Shown here piece by piece: positions 17,833 through 26,485 of a stretch of DNA of 64,000 bases. The DNA is from Jeotgalibacillus salarius (GTDB lineage: Bacteria > Bacillota > Bacilli > Bacillales > Jeotgalibacillaceae). Positions within the stretch are counted from its first letter, which is position 1. The number at the start of each line of letters is the position of its first letter. The notes under the pieces were generated by a model. The model searched no databases. It worked only from the letters and a program-made list of their open reading frames with translations, and had not been told where the DNA came from. The translations under genes and the position numbers were made by a program. The stretch covers positions 1 to 64,000 of the forward strand of contig NZ_SORX01000010.1 of NCBI RefSeq assembly GCF_004405125.1, given 5' to 3'.

Positions 17833-20800
17833 TTGAGTTATTTTCAAGTGACTTCAGAAGATATTACAAAGCTAAAGGATTTTGAACTAACGAAATTATT
17901 ATCTACTTTACTTTATAATGAAGCGGAGAAATATGGGATAGTGAAAAGTTCCGTATCAGTAGCATTGAATATTACAGTAGGAGACGGAGGAGAAGACGGT
18001 AGTATTAAATGGGAAAATAATATTGAATCTACGGATTGGTTGCCTAATAGATATACACTTTTTCAAGTGAAAGCCACAGATATGCCACCATCGACTTGTA
18101 AACAAGAAGTCTTAGGACCTAATGGGAGCTTAAAAGATAGAGTTGAAGATGTCATAATTTCTCAAGGGTCTTATATACTTTTTCATAATAAAGAATTAAA
18201 TCAAAAGCAAATTCTACATAGAATTGAAGCTATAAAAGAAGCTGTTATTTCTGTTAGAAATGATATTAACCCAAGTATTGAAATATATGATGCAAATAAG
18301 ATTGCAGAATGGTGTAACCAATATGTTGCAGCAATTTATTCAGTATGGGAGTGGAATGGAAAGCCAGTCTTAGCGGGGAGTAAGACATGGAATGAGTGGA
18401 ATGGCCATAAAGAATTTCAGTCAGATTTTGTTTCCACCTTTGAAACGGACCAAATGATTGGAGATCTAAGAGAATATTTAAAGGATGAAAAAAAAGTATC
18501 TAGAATAATAGGGTTGCCTGGTAAGGGGAAAACTAGACTAGCTTTAGAAGTATTTAGGAGTGACGGCAGTATAGATATAGAGGTCTTAAATAAAAGAGTA
18601 GTTTACATAGACGCGACTTACTCTAGAGAGAGTATATTTACTTCTATAGCGTCTTGGAGAAATTTAGGCATCTCAGGTGTACTTGTTGTAGATAACTGCG
18701 ATTATGAATTACATAAAATTTTAAAATCTGAAGTAGAGCATGCTGAAAGCAAGTTTAGTTTACTTACTATAGATTATAACTTGCATTCTTCTGCTTCTTC
18801 TGATCCTCTAATAAATTTGGAAGATGTTCCAAATACGATAATTGAAGGGATTATCAAAAATTCTTATCCTGGGATGAGCGAAGAAGACTTAAAAAGGATA
18901 GTAGCTTTTGCTGATGGGTTCCCGAGTATTGCTACACTGCTTGCTGAAGCGAGAATTAATGATCTTGAAACAATAGGTAGTATTCAAGACGAGACTTTAG
19001 TAAGAAAGTTATTATGGGGAAGAGATACAGTTGATGACTCAGCCTTGAAAGTTATAGAGGCTTGTGCAGTTTTTGAACATTTAGGATTTATGCAAGAAAA
19101 GGAATTTGAAATGGAGTATGTTGCTGAACATATATGTGAGGTATCCATAGACGATTTTTATGAAAAGTGCCATTATTTTATAAAGAAAAAGATAATAGTT
19201 CAACATGGTAGATATATAAAATTAGTTCCAAAAACTTTAGCCATAACTCTAGCAGCTCAGTGGTGGGAAAAATGTAGACCTCAAAAAGCTCAAGAGATAC
19301 TTTCTAATCAGGATATGCCCTCATCAATGGTTGAGCAGTTATGTAATCAGATATCAAAACTACACTTCTTAGAAAAAGCAAAAGAACTAACTTCTAGCTT
19401 ATGTGGCATACAAGCTCCTTTTGGCCAAGCAGAGATACTAAGTTCTAAAATAGGGTCTCGTATCTTCTGCTCATTTGTTGAAATAGACCCTGTCGTAACT
19501 GTAGAAGCATTAGATCGAGAGTTTGGGAATATGAAGATTACTGAATTAAAGAAAGTCAAAGAGGGTAGACGAGATTTAGTGAGGTCATTAGAAAAGTTAT
19601 GCTTTTGGGAAGAGACTTTTAATATGGCGGCAAAAACTTTGGCAAAATTTGCAGCTGCTGAGAATGAGCACTGGTCAAATAACGCTACAGGGCAATTTAA
19701 TCAACTTTTCCATTATATTTTGTCAGGTACACAAGCAGATTTAAAGAGTAGATGTTCTGTTATTACCTGGGCAATATTTCATAAAGATAAAGAATTAAAG
19801 AAAATAGGCATTGGTGCAGCGAGCCATGCTTTGAAAAGTAGAGGATTTTCCAGAATGATCGGTGTTGAAAACCAAGGAACTCGACCATCTATGCAAGAGT
19901 GGAAACCGGATACATGGGCTGAAGTATTTGAATACTGGGATCAAATAATAAGTATATTAGTAGAATCTATTACTAAAGAAGATGAATATTCCGATTTAAT
20001 ATGTGAAGTATTCTTAAAAAATATATTTGGTTTAATGAGAAGCGGATATGTTGAGAACATTGATCAGCCTTTGAGGGTTATCTTTGAGAAGAAAAACAAT
20101 TATTGGCCAGAGTTTATAGATGAAATTAATCAGGCTTTAAAATTTGAGGGATCGAAAATGCCTAAGAATGTGATTGACTTAATTAAAGGTTGGGAAGATA
20201 CATTACAGCCGCAAGATACCATAACAAAAGTTAAATTATTCGTTTCTAATGCGAATGATGACTATATCTTTAATGAAGAAGAGGGAAGTGGAAGTAAATA
20301 TCGAAATGCTGCTCAAGATAAAATAGACCAACTTATAGAGGAAATATATCCGGACAAAGCAAATGAGTTAGAATCAATTGTCAATGTATTGGTGGTAGGT
20401 GAACAAAAACAAACATTCTATTTTGGCAAGCAAATATCAAATAAGATGTCGCGTAAAGAAAAAAGTGTGCTATTAGAAATTGTTTATATAAAAATTAAAG
20501 AATTGTTAGATTCTAAAGAGAACGAACAAAAGGTTAACATGAATTTATTAGGAGGTATTTTAAGTTCTATACAAATAAGTGAGCCAGAATTACTTCAAGG
20601 ATTTTTAACACGATTAGATAATTCACCATACTCGCATATTCTTGTAGAATTAATCAGATTCATTCAAGTAGACAAAGAGATATTAAATTCTTTACAGAAA
20701 CATCTTAAAGAATCAATCATTACTGCGGATAGCCTAATAGGGTTGGCTTATAGTCCAGCTTTAAGAGATATCAGCGAAGATAACTTAATGCCATTTTTAA

Positions 20801-21600
20801 GAAACCTATATGAGCTAGATGAAGGCTATAATCAAGTTGTTACTTGGAAAATATATTACAGGTCCTATCTTCATACAAAAACAATTACACTGAGTACATC
20901 CCAACATATAATCTATTTCTTGGAAAATTCTTCTGATATATTTTCTGAACAAAGTGTTTCCTACGAAATAGTCGATGTGCTAAATAATTTGTTTAGTTTA
21001 GAATTTATAAATAAAGAAAATTTGAGTCGAGATATTTTAAACAGGTTACTTGACATGTTAGAGAAAGATATTAAATATAGTTTGGAGAACTTAATTAGTG
21101 AATATATAGAAGTGATTATTAAGAATACACCTATTACTAGCTGGGAAGTATTATCTATAAAGCTTTTAGAGGCTGAAGGTATCTACAAATACAGGTTGAA
21201 TAACATTTTAGGAAATAAATTTTTTAAAGAAGAGTCTTCGGTTTTGCAATACATTCCTGTGGAATTTTTAAAAGAATGGGCAAAGGGTGAGCAGAGGGCT
21301 CCGCAAGTGTTAGCAGACATTTATCCTATAAATTTAAAAGGGAGTAATGATTTAATTGAACATTTAATAATTAATTATGGAAGGGATGAAATGGTATTGG
21401 GAAATGTTGACCGTCAGTTACGTACTTTTTCTTGGTCTGGATCTCTGATACCATATTTTGAAGGGTTGATAAGGTTCTATAAAAAATATGTTCAGGCGAC
21501 ACCTCCTGTGAGGCATTGGGCCTTGAAGAATATTCACTATTTGGAACAGGATATAAAAAAGGAAAAGATAAAAGAAGAAGAGGAAGATTTAAGATTTTAA
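17833..21600 (+). CDS. STAND NTPase with nuclease-like N terminus (Avs-like)
   Basis: 1255 residues from the TTG at 17833, 9 nt after GGAGG; the upstream in-frame TTG at 17812 has no site. Domain reading: residues about 45-85 contain VGDGGEDG and, about 20 residues later, FQVKA, the D...QxK arrangement of PD-(D/E)XK nucleases such as Mrr. A P-loop GLPGKGKT starts at residue 227 and a Walker B GVLVVDNCD at 282, as in STAND/NACHT NTPases. The following 950 residues are alpha-helical-looking and probably form the sensor. Nuclease-STAND-repeat order is that of antiviral STAND (Avs) proteins, which kill or arrest the cell on sensing a phage protein. I cannot assign an Avs subtype. It stands alone, first in the island, with AT-rich codon use. 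Confidence 0.7.
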   Translation: MSYFQVTSEDITKLKDFELTKLLSTLLYNEAEKYGIVKSSVSVALNITVGDGGEDGSIKWENNIESTDWLPNRYTLFQVKATDMPPSTCKQEVLGPNGSLKDRVEDVIISQGSYILFHNKELNQKQILHRIEAIKEAVISVRNDINPSIEIYDANKIAEWCNQYVAAIYSVWEWNGKPVLAGSKTWNEWNGHKEFQSDFVSTFETDQMIGDLREYLKDEKKVSRIIGLPGKGKTRLALEVFRSDGSIDIEVLNKRVVYIDATYSRESIFTSIASWRNLGISGVLVVDNCDYELHKILKSEVEHAESKFSLLTIDYNLHSSASSDPLINLEDVPNTIIEGIIKNSYPGMSEEDLKRIVAFADGFPSIATLLAEARINDLETIGSIQDETLVRKLLWGRDTVDDSALKVIEACAVFEHLGFMQEKEFEMEYVAEHICEVSIDDFYEKCHYFIKKKIIVQHGRYIKLVPKTLAITLAAQWWEKCRPQKAQEILSNQDMPSSMVEQLCNQISKLHFLEKAKELTSSLCGIQAPFGQAEILSSKIGSRIFCSFVEIDPVVTVEALDREFGNMKITELKKVKEGRRDLVRSLEKLCFWEETFNMAAKTLAKFAAAENEHWSNNATGQFNQLFHYILSGTQADLKSRCSVITWAIFHKDKELKKIGIGAASHALKSRGFSRMIGVENQGTRPSMQEWKPDTWAEVFEYWDQIISILVESITKEDEYSDLICEVFLKNIFGLMRSGYVENIDQPLRVIFEKKNNYWPEFIDEINQALKFEGSKMPKNVIDLIKGWEDTLQPQDTITKVKLFVSNANDDYIFNEEEGSGSKYRNAAQDKIDQLIEEIYPDKANELESIVNVLVVGEQKQTFYFGKQISNKMSRKEKSVLLEIVYIKIKELLDSKENEQKVNMNLLGGILSSIQISEPELLQGFLTRLDNSPYSHILVELIRFIQVDKEILNSLQKHLKESIITADSLIGLAYSPALRDISEDNLMPFLRNLYELDEGYNQVVTWKIYYRSYLHTKTITLSTSQHIIYFLENSSDIFSEQSVSYEIVDVLNNLFSLEFINKENLSRDILNRLLDMLEKDIKYSLENLISEYIEVIIKNTPITSWEVLSIKLLEAEGIYKYRLNNILGNKFFKEESSVLQYIPVEFLKEWAKGEQRAPQVLADIYPINLKGSNDLIEHLIINYGRDEMVLGNVDRQLRTFSWSGSLIPYFEGLIRFYKKYVQATPPVRHWALKNIHYLEQDIKKEKIKEEEEDLRF

Positions 21601-22003
21601 CAATTCTCAGTTGGAAATAACTAGCTATATGACACACAGTAATGACCCTGCTACGGTCCCAATTGCAACATAATTTGATTAGATTATATATTAAGTAAAA
21701 TAAAAAATAAGTGTATGTAAGATGCAATTTAAAAACTTGTACTGCTCTAAAAGGAAATTATTACAGTACAAGTCAAGTGAGTAAATAATCACCTTATAGT
21801 TGCTATTTAGAATAACTGTTTAAAGGTATAGTGACTTACAAACATAGAAAGACATCATGTTTTATGGGACATATCAGATTGATTAAAAAATACAGTACAT
21901 TAGCACCCTTTTCATTGCACTTGCAGTGAGTGTGATGGGGAGGGCTATTTATTTTAAAATTTACAGGGAGATAACGGTTTGAAATGATTACATTTAAAGA
22001 GAA
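21601..22003. other. Intergenic spacer with three repeat remnants
   Basis: Holds a left half of the palindromic element family (21641-21690), a 10-bp perfect inverted repeat ACTTGTACTG/CAGTACAAGT (21735-21774) that could end the STAND transcript, and an AAGTGAGTAAATAA-type direct repeat (21775-21803), recurring at 24291. The second copy of the glmS-side terminator hairpin (21904-21944) follows. No gene is visible. Confidence 0.6.
21904..21944 (+). repeat. Terminator-like hairpin, copy 2
   Basis: CACCCTTTTCATTGCACTTG followed by CAGTGAGTGTGATGGGGAGG. Nearly the same as the hairpin just after glmS at 17633, but without a long T run. It marks the boundary between the STAND gene and the Pycsar operon. 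Confidence 0.7.
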
Positions 22004-22762
22004 TTATTTCATTCCGGTATTAATCCAATCATCAAATTTCTCCTTGATAATACACGCGTGATAGTAGTCGCCGAACTTTTCATCATAGGCCTTAGTATAC
22101 CAAGACTTAGGTTCTTTATTTGAGTTTTTTTTCACTTGTAATTCTATCATGTTATCATAAAAAAGTTTAGACATTACAATAGGCTGTATACCTCTCTTAT
22201 TGCCTAAGTCTGAAAGCTTAGCAGCTGTAGCTACAGACTTGCCTATCCAAACGAGGTTATTTATACCTGAATTCTTTCTACCGGCTTTAACAGCAAGAGT
22301 TGGACTAATCGATAATCCTATTCCAGCCTTAATTTCAGGTAAATCTCTATCTAATAGTAATTTATTCAACATTTTCATATATGTATTAATGTGAAATGCA
22401 CGATTTGCAATCTCGTACACATCGCTTTTGGTAGGGGCTGAGTAAACTGCGAATACACAATCCCCTCTTATGCCAATTTCTTTCAATTCTTTATCTTCAG
22501 TTCCGCTTCTTAACATCTCAATAATTTCTGAAGTGAATCCTCGTACAACTTTTGCAATTTCTACATCTTCTTGTTCCGTGAATAGCGATGTAGAGTCTCT
22601 TAAATCAACAAATATTGCACCCGCCCAAGCCTTGTAACCATTCGTGTAAGTAAAGCCTTCATTGTTGGGAAACTGATCTACTTCTTTTACTGTGTCCGTG
22701 TTATCTAGGATCTCTTCTATTTTATGTTTTCTAACCTTAAAATCGTAACTTAGTTCTTCCAA
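22004..22762 (-). CDS. pycC: Pycsar cyclase PycC, second copy
   Basis: 252 residues, TTG start 6-8 nt after GGAGGAG. Class III nucleotidyl cyclase domain: the first metal aspartate is D53 in IFVDLRDST, the second D101 in IGIRGDCVFAVY, and the C-terminal part has KAGIGLSIS and NLVWIGKSVATAAKLSDLG. Small stand-alone cyclases of this type beside a DUF5706 membrane protein are the uridylate/cytidylate cyclases of the Pycsar antiphage system, which make cUMP or cCMP upon infection. It is about 60-65% identical by eye to the cyclase just upstream. Both active sites look intact. Third gene of a three-gene operon. Confidence 0.82.
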   Translation of the reverse strand: MEELSYDFKVRKHKIEEILDNTDTVKEVDQFPNNEGFTYTNGYKAWAGAIFVDLRDSTSLFTEQEDVEIAKVVRGFTSEIIEMLRSGTEDKELKEIGIRGDCVFAVYSAPTKSDVYEIANRAFHINTYMKMLNKLLLDRDLPEIKAGIGLSISPTLAVKAGRKNSGINNLVWIGKSVATAAKLSDLGNKRGIQPIVMSKLFYDNMIELQVKKNSNKEPKSWYTKAYDEKFGDYYHACIIKEKFDDWINTGMK

Positions 22763-22782
22763 TTAAATCTCCTCCAAAAATA

Positions 22783-23547
22783 TTATTCCATACCATTGTT
22801 TAACCATTCATTAAAATCATTTATTACTACATATCCGTGATAGTAATCTTCGAACATTGGTTTTGTAAACCAAGAAGACATTTTACTTTCTGGTCTTATT
22901 TTTAATTCTATTTCTATCATATTAGTATAAAAAATATCTGACATAACTATAGGGCCTCTGCCTTCTTTATTACCCAAATCAGATAATTTGGCAGCATTTG
23001 CAACAGATTTCCCAATCCATACAAGGTTATTTATACCTGTATTCTTTCTGCCAGCTTTAACTGCTAGTGTTTCACTTGTTGCTAATCCTATACCAGCTCT
23101 TATATTTGGTAAGGTCCTATTAGTTAATAGTGTGTTTAACATACGCATATAAGTGTTAACGTAAAAAGCTCGTGTTGCTACTTCACGTATATCCTCTTGA
23201 AAGGGTGTAGAATAAACTGCGTATACACAATCTCCTCGAATACCAATTTCCTTGAGTTCTTTATCATCTAATCCATCTCTTAATATTTCAATAATTTCGG
23301 ATGTAAAACCGCGGATTACCTTAGCAATCTCAACATCGTCATATTCTGTGAATAGTTTTGTTGATTCTCTCAAATCTACGAAAATAGAAGTTGCCCAGGC
23401 CTTATAACCGTTTGTATAAGTAAAATCTTCATCCCTAGGGAATTGCTGAATATCTTCTTTTACGGCATCAGTATTATCTAAGATTTCTTCAACCTTTTGT
23501 TTTCTTGATTTGTAAGGATAATTTATTAATTTCAATTTACATTCCAC
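22783..23547 (-). CDS. pycC: Pycsar cyclase PycC, first copy
   Basis: 254 residues if the GTG at 23547 is used, which overlaps the effector gene by 11 nt; a TTG four codons in (23535) lies better spaced behind AGGTGG and is equally possible. Class III cyclase domain with D58 (IFVDLREST) and D106 (IGIRGDCVYAVY) as metal ligands, then RAGIGLATS and NLVWIGKSVANAAKLSDLG. Predicted pyrimidine cyclase of Pycsar. The next gene, 20 nt downstream, is a paralogue with the same motifs, so this operon has two cyclases for one effector. Confidence 0.85.
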   Translation of the reverse strand: MECKLKLINYPYKSRKQKVEEILDNTDAVKEDIQQFPRDEDFTYTNGYKAWATSIFVDLRESTKLFTEYDDVEIAKVIRGFTSEIIEILRDGLDDKELKEIGIRGDCVYAVYSTPFQEDIREVATRAFYVNTYMRMLNTLLTNRTLPNIRAGIGLATSETLAVKAGRKNTGINNLVWIGKSVANAAKLSDLGNKEGRGPIVMSDIFYTNMIEIELKIRPESKMSSWFTKPMFEDYYHGYVVINDFNEWLNNGME

Positions 23548-24136
23548 CTGCTTTTACTAGGATAATCCCAAACACAAAAAGAATTACTATCGCTGTGATA
23601 CCAATAAAAGAAAACTTAATTCCTTTACTGTAATTGTGATACTTAGCAGTAGCTATATTGGCGTTTATATAAATTTGCCCGATAATATCATCAATTTCAT
23701 CAGATTTAGAACGACTGTAAAATTTTGATTTAAAATCCTTATAATGATGTCCAGATATACTCTCAAAGAAATAAAGTGAATTAGCTATATCAATTTCATT
23801 GCTAAAGGATGCTTCTTTGGATAAACGGGGTGTTAATACTCTAATTAGATTATATACTCCGTAAATAAAGGTGGAAAAAGCAATTACCAGAAATGTTATA
23901 TATAAAATATTTGAAAAGCTAATGTTCTTAATGGTAGACTCCGCTATTTCTCCAAACATATTTATTGAATGCTCAGCTGTAAGCGCACTAAGGAAGATAC
24001 CGATTACAGCTAGTACGATTGAGGCCTTTGTATCACATGATTTTATCCAATCTAAATGTCTATCAAGTTGAATACTACACCTTTCTCTATCCCTCTCTAA
24101 TTTATCATCTGTTGTCTGATCGTTTGTTGTAGTCAT
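23537..24136 (-). CDS. pycTM: Pycsar membrane effector PycTM (DUF5706)
   Basis: 199 residues. The N-terminal helix ends in HLDWIKSCDTKASIVLAVIG, the hallmark of Pycsar effectors of the DUF5706 family, leading into the first membrane helix (about 37-55). Two more helices lie at about 77-97 and 172-193. The cytoplasmic middle region (about 100-170) is the likely cyclic-nucleotide sensing part. On binding cUMP or cCMP such effectors damage the membrane and abort infection. First gene of the operon, ATG after AGAGGTG, overlapping the first cyclase. Confidence 0.85.
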   Translation of the reverse strand: MTTTNDQTTDDKLERDRERCSIQLDRHLDWIKSCDTKASIVLAVIGIFLSALTAEHSINMFGEIAESTIKNISFSNILYITFLVIAFSTFIYGVYNLIRVLTPRLSKEASFSNEIDIANSLYFFESISGHHYKDFKSKFYSRSKSDEIDDIIGQIYINANIATAKYHNYSKGIKFSFIGITAIVILFVFGIILVKAGGM

Positions 24137-24655
24137 TTTTTCTTCACCTCTCTTATGATATATAAGTAAGAAAATTATATATTATATTTTTCTTACTGGT
24201 TTGACAGATAAAATTTTGGCTTATAGTAATAATCTCTGCATTCTTAATAATCATTCTTGCTATAAAAGTAAATTATATAAGGAATATCAGAAGTGAGTAA
24301 ATAACACTTTGTAGTTGCAATTTTTAGTAGTTTTTATAAGTGTAAAAATTCAGGAATGTGCGAATAAAAAAGAGATTTTTAAATACTGACCATAGAACTA
24401 AGGTAAGAGTTAGTTTATTAAAAGAGCAGAGATAAACTTCTTTTCTAAGCTTTTTAACTGCGAATAGTGAATATGTAGGGTGAATTGTGTTGGTGAAACC
24501 ATAATCTTTAAATTTTTTTACCTCATGACAGACTCCATTCCTACAAATTTGATTTGTTTATACAACTCAAATCAAATTTGTAGGAATCGTTATAAGAATA
24601 GGGAACTAATCTCAAAAAAGTTCAATCTAGCTAACATAAAATAATATTTGTTTTC
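24137..24655. other. Intergenic spacer with repeats
   Basis: Contains the second AAGTGAGTAAATAA-type repeat (24291-24318; first copy at 21775) and the perfect inverted repeat described at 24537-24587. The rest is AT-rich and should hold the promoter of the Pycsar operon near 24150-24200, but I cannot choose the boxes with confidence. Confidence 0.5.
24537..24587. repeat. 20-bp perfect inverted repeat
   Basis: ATTCCTACAAATTTGATTTG (24537-24556) and its exact complement (24568-24587) enclose an 11-nt loop. CTCATGACAGACTCC in front resembles the left flank of the palindromic family found at 33566 and 43513, so this is probably a variant member. It may terminate transcription from either side. 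Confidence 0.8.
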
Positions 24656-26302
24656 TCAGTTTTGCTTAAGAATCCTCTTAGCTTCCTTCAGATCAATCTT
24701 CGCACGATGTCCATGTTTCTCTAATAAATGTAGTAGGTTGCTGCCATTCAGCAATGTGATCGGCTTGTCATTTGCAAAACTATAAGCGTCTGGTCCGTAA
24801 TCCGCTGTTGATACAAGAATTCCTTTTGTGGCTCCTTCATTAAGCACAGTTCCATAAAGATCTCGTACTGCCGATACGCCAACGACATTTGTATAACGTT
24901 TTGCCTGGATCACAATCTTTCCGCCTCTAATAGGATCGGGATCAAAAGCAACGGCATCTACGCCGCCATCTTTACTGGCTTGAGTAATTTTAACTTCACC
25001 ACCGCTTGAATTAAATTCTTTTTCAAATAGTTCTCTGATAAGGTGCTCAAAGTCTTGCCAGTCCATTGCTGCCAGGTTTGTTTCCTGATTCATGGATGCA
25101 GCAACATCATAGGAGTCTACAAAGCGTGTATCTTCGCGATTAATATTTAGAATTGGCGCGATAGGGGTGAGGCTTGATAACTTGCTGCTTCCGACACCTT
25201 TTAGATTTTTAAAGCAAATTTTTGGATCTACCTGTTCTAAGTTAATGGCTAGGAATGCATCTTTGTTAGCTTGTACAGATAATATGCATTTCTTCTCATA
25301 GTTTCCTGTCGCTTTGTTTAAGGTGTTGACCCATCCGTTAAAAACGATTGCATCAAGTGCTTCGGAAACATCTCCTTCATATAATTCATGAATCGTTCTT
25401 AACGTAGTATCATAGAGCAGTTTTTCATAAATTTTATTTACTGCAGCTTCAGTTAGGTAGGATTCGTTGTATTCATCTCTGTTAGCAATGTATTTTACTT
25501 CTTTTAGTTTTGGCATTGCTTCAATATCGGGTAAGTTATACTCCACTAACAGTGTTCTCGTTGTTGAGATATACTCAAGGTCATATTCTTTTGGAAAAAG
25601 ATCGGGGTACTCTGAGTTTGATAAAACCATGTCACAATACTCTTCAATCGCCAGGGGATCGTTATTAAGATATCTTTGCTTTTGAAGTTCAACTGCATCA
25701 TTGGTTTCTTTTTGTTCTAATTCAAATTCTTTTTTATTCTTCTCCCATTCTGAAAGTAAAACTTCATATTGTGAGAGTGCTTCAGCTTCAGCCGTTTTTA
25801 TTCGTTCCAGTTCTGATTTCCAATTCTCCATTGCAGTATGAAATTTTTGCTCAGCTTCTTGCGCCTTTTTTTCCTTATTTTTCGAGAAGATTTTATCTGT
25901 AAAACTGAATGTTGGTTCGAAATCCTTCTTTAATGGCTGAGAAGGCTGGTGAAGAGGCATTGGTTTAATGGGATAAGGTTCTAAAAAGCTGGAATCATCT
26001 CTTAAGTCATCCCAATCAATCTTGTCATCGATATCCAATGTATGTATTAAGACATTGTCTAAGGCTTTTAGAGTTTCTAAAGCTTCAGCCGTTTGCTGAG
26101 CGGCATATTCTTTTTTCTCTTCTTTTTCTAAAGCAATCATTTCTTTTTCTTTTTTCTTTTCAAGAATTGCTAGCTGCTTTTCCCACCGCTCATCCCAGTC
26201 TTTGATTTGAACAGCTGCCTTCTGTTCAACAACGTGTCTGTCGTTACCCTTGATTAAACGATACTTGTTTAGTCCATCATGCCGAATTTCTACCTGATAC
26301 AT
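24656..26302 (-). CDS. Mrr-like restriction endonuclease with coiled-coil N terminus
   Basis: 548 residues, ATG after AGGAGGG. The C-terminal 120 residues are a Mrr_cat domain: MDWQDFEHLIRELFEKEF, then KDGGVDAVAFDPD with the catalytic D, then GGKIVIQAKRY with the QxK element, and ATKGILVSTADYGPDA. The first half is highly charged with Lys/Glu-rich coiled coil (about residues 35-75 and 135-215), so the protein probably oligomerises. Mrr-family enzymes cut modified DNA (type IV restriction). Alone in its transcript inside the island. A housekeeping role cannot be excluded. Confidence 0.83.
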   Translation of the reverse strand: MYQVEIRHDGLNKYRLIKGNDRHVVEQKAAVQIKDWDERWEKQLAILEKKKEKEMIALEKEEKKEYAAQQTAEALETLKALDNVLIHTLDIDDKIDWDDLRDDSSFLEPYPIKPMPLHQPSQPLKKDFEPTFSFTDKIFSKNKEKKAQEAEQKFHTAMENWKSELERIKTAEAEALSQYEVLLSEWEKNKKEFELEQKETNDAVELQKQRYLNNDPLAIEEYCDMVLSNSEYPDLFPKEYDLEYISTTRTLLVEYNLPDIEAMPKLKEVKYIANRDEYNESYLTEAAVNKIYEKLLYDTTLRTIHELYEGDVSEALDAIVFNGWVNTLNKATGNYEKKCILSVQANKDAFLAINLEQVDPKICFKNLKGVGSSKLSSLTPIAPILNINREDTRFVDSYDVAASMNQETNLAAMDWQDFEHLIRELFEKEFNSSGGEVKITQASKDGGVDAVAFDPDPIRGGKIVIQAKRYTNVVGVSAVRDLYGTVLNEGATKGILVSTADYGPDAYSFANDKPITLLNGSNLLHLLEKHGHRAKIDLKEAKRILKQN

Positions 26303-26485
26303 GATATCCCTCCTAAAGTAATAATTTTCAGATAACTATATTTTATCACTATAGTACTGGTAATTTATATAAAATTGTAAATTTTCTTATTGAAAAAGGG
26401 TAGGGTAATTGTTTTGAGGTATACTTGGATTATGGGATTTAATGTTAATATAAAAACATAGTCAAAATTACTGAGGAGAAAAACT

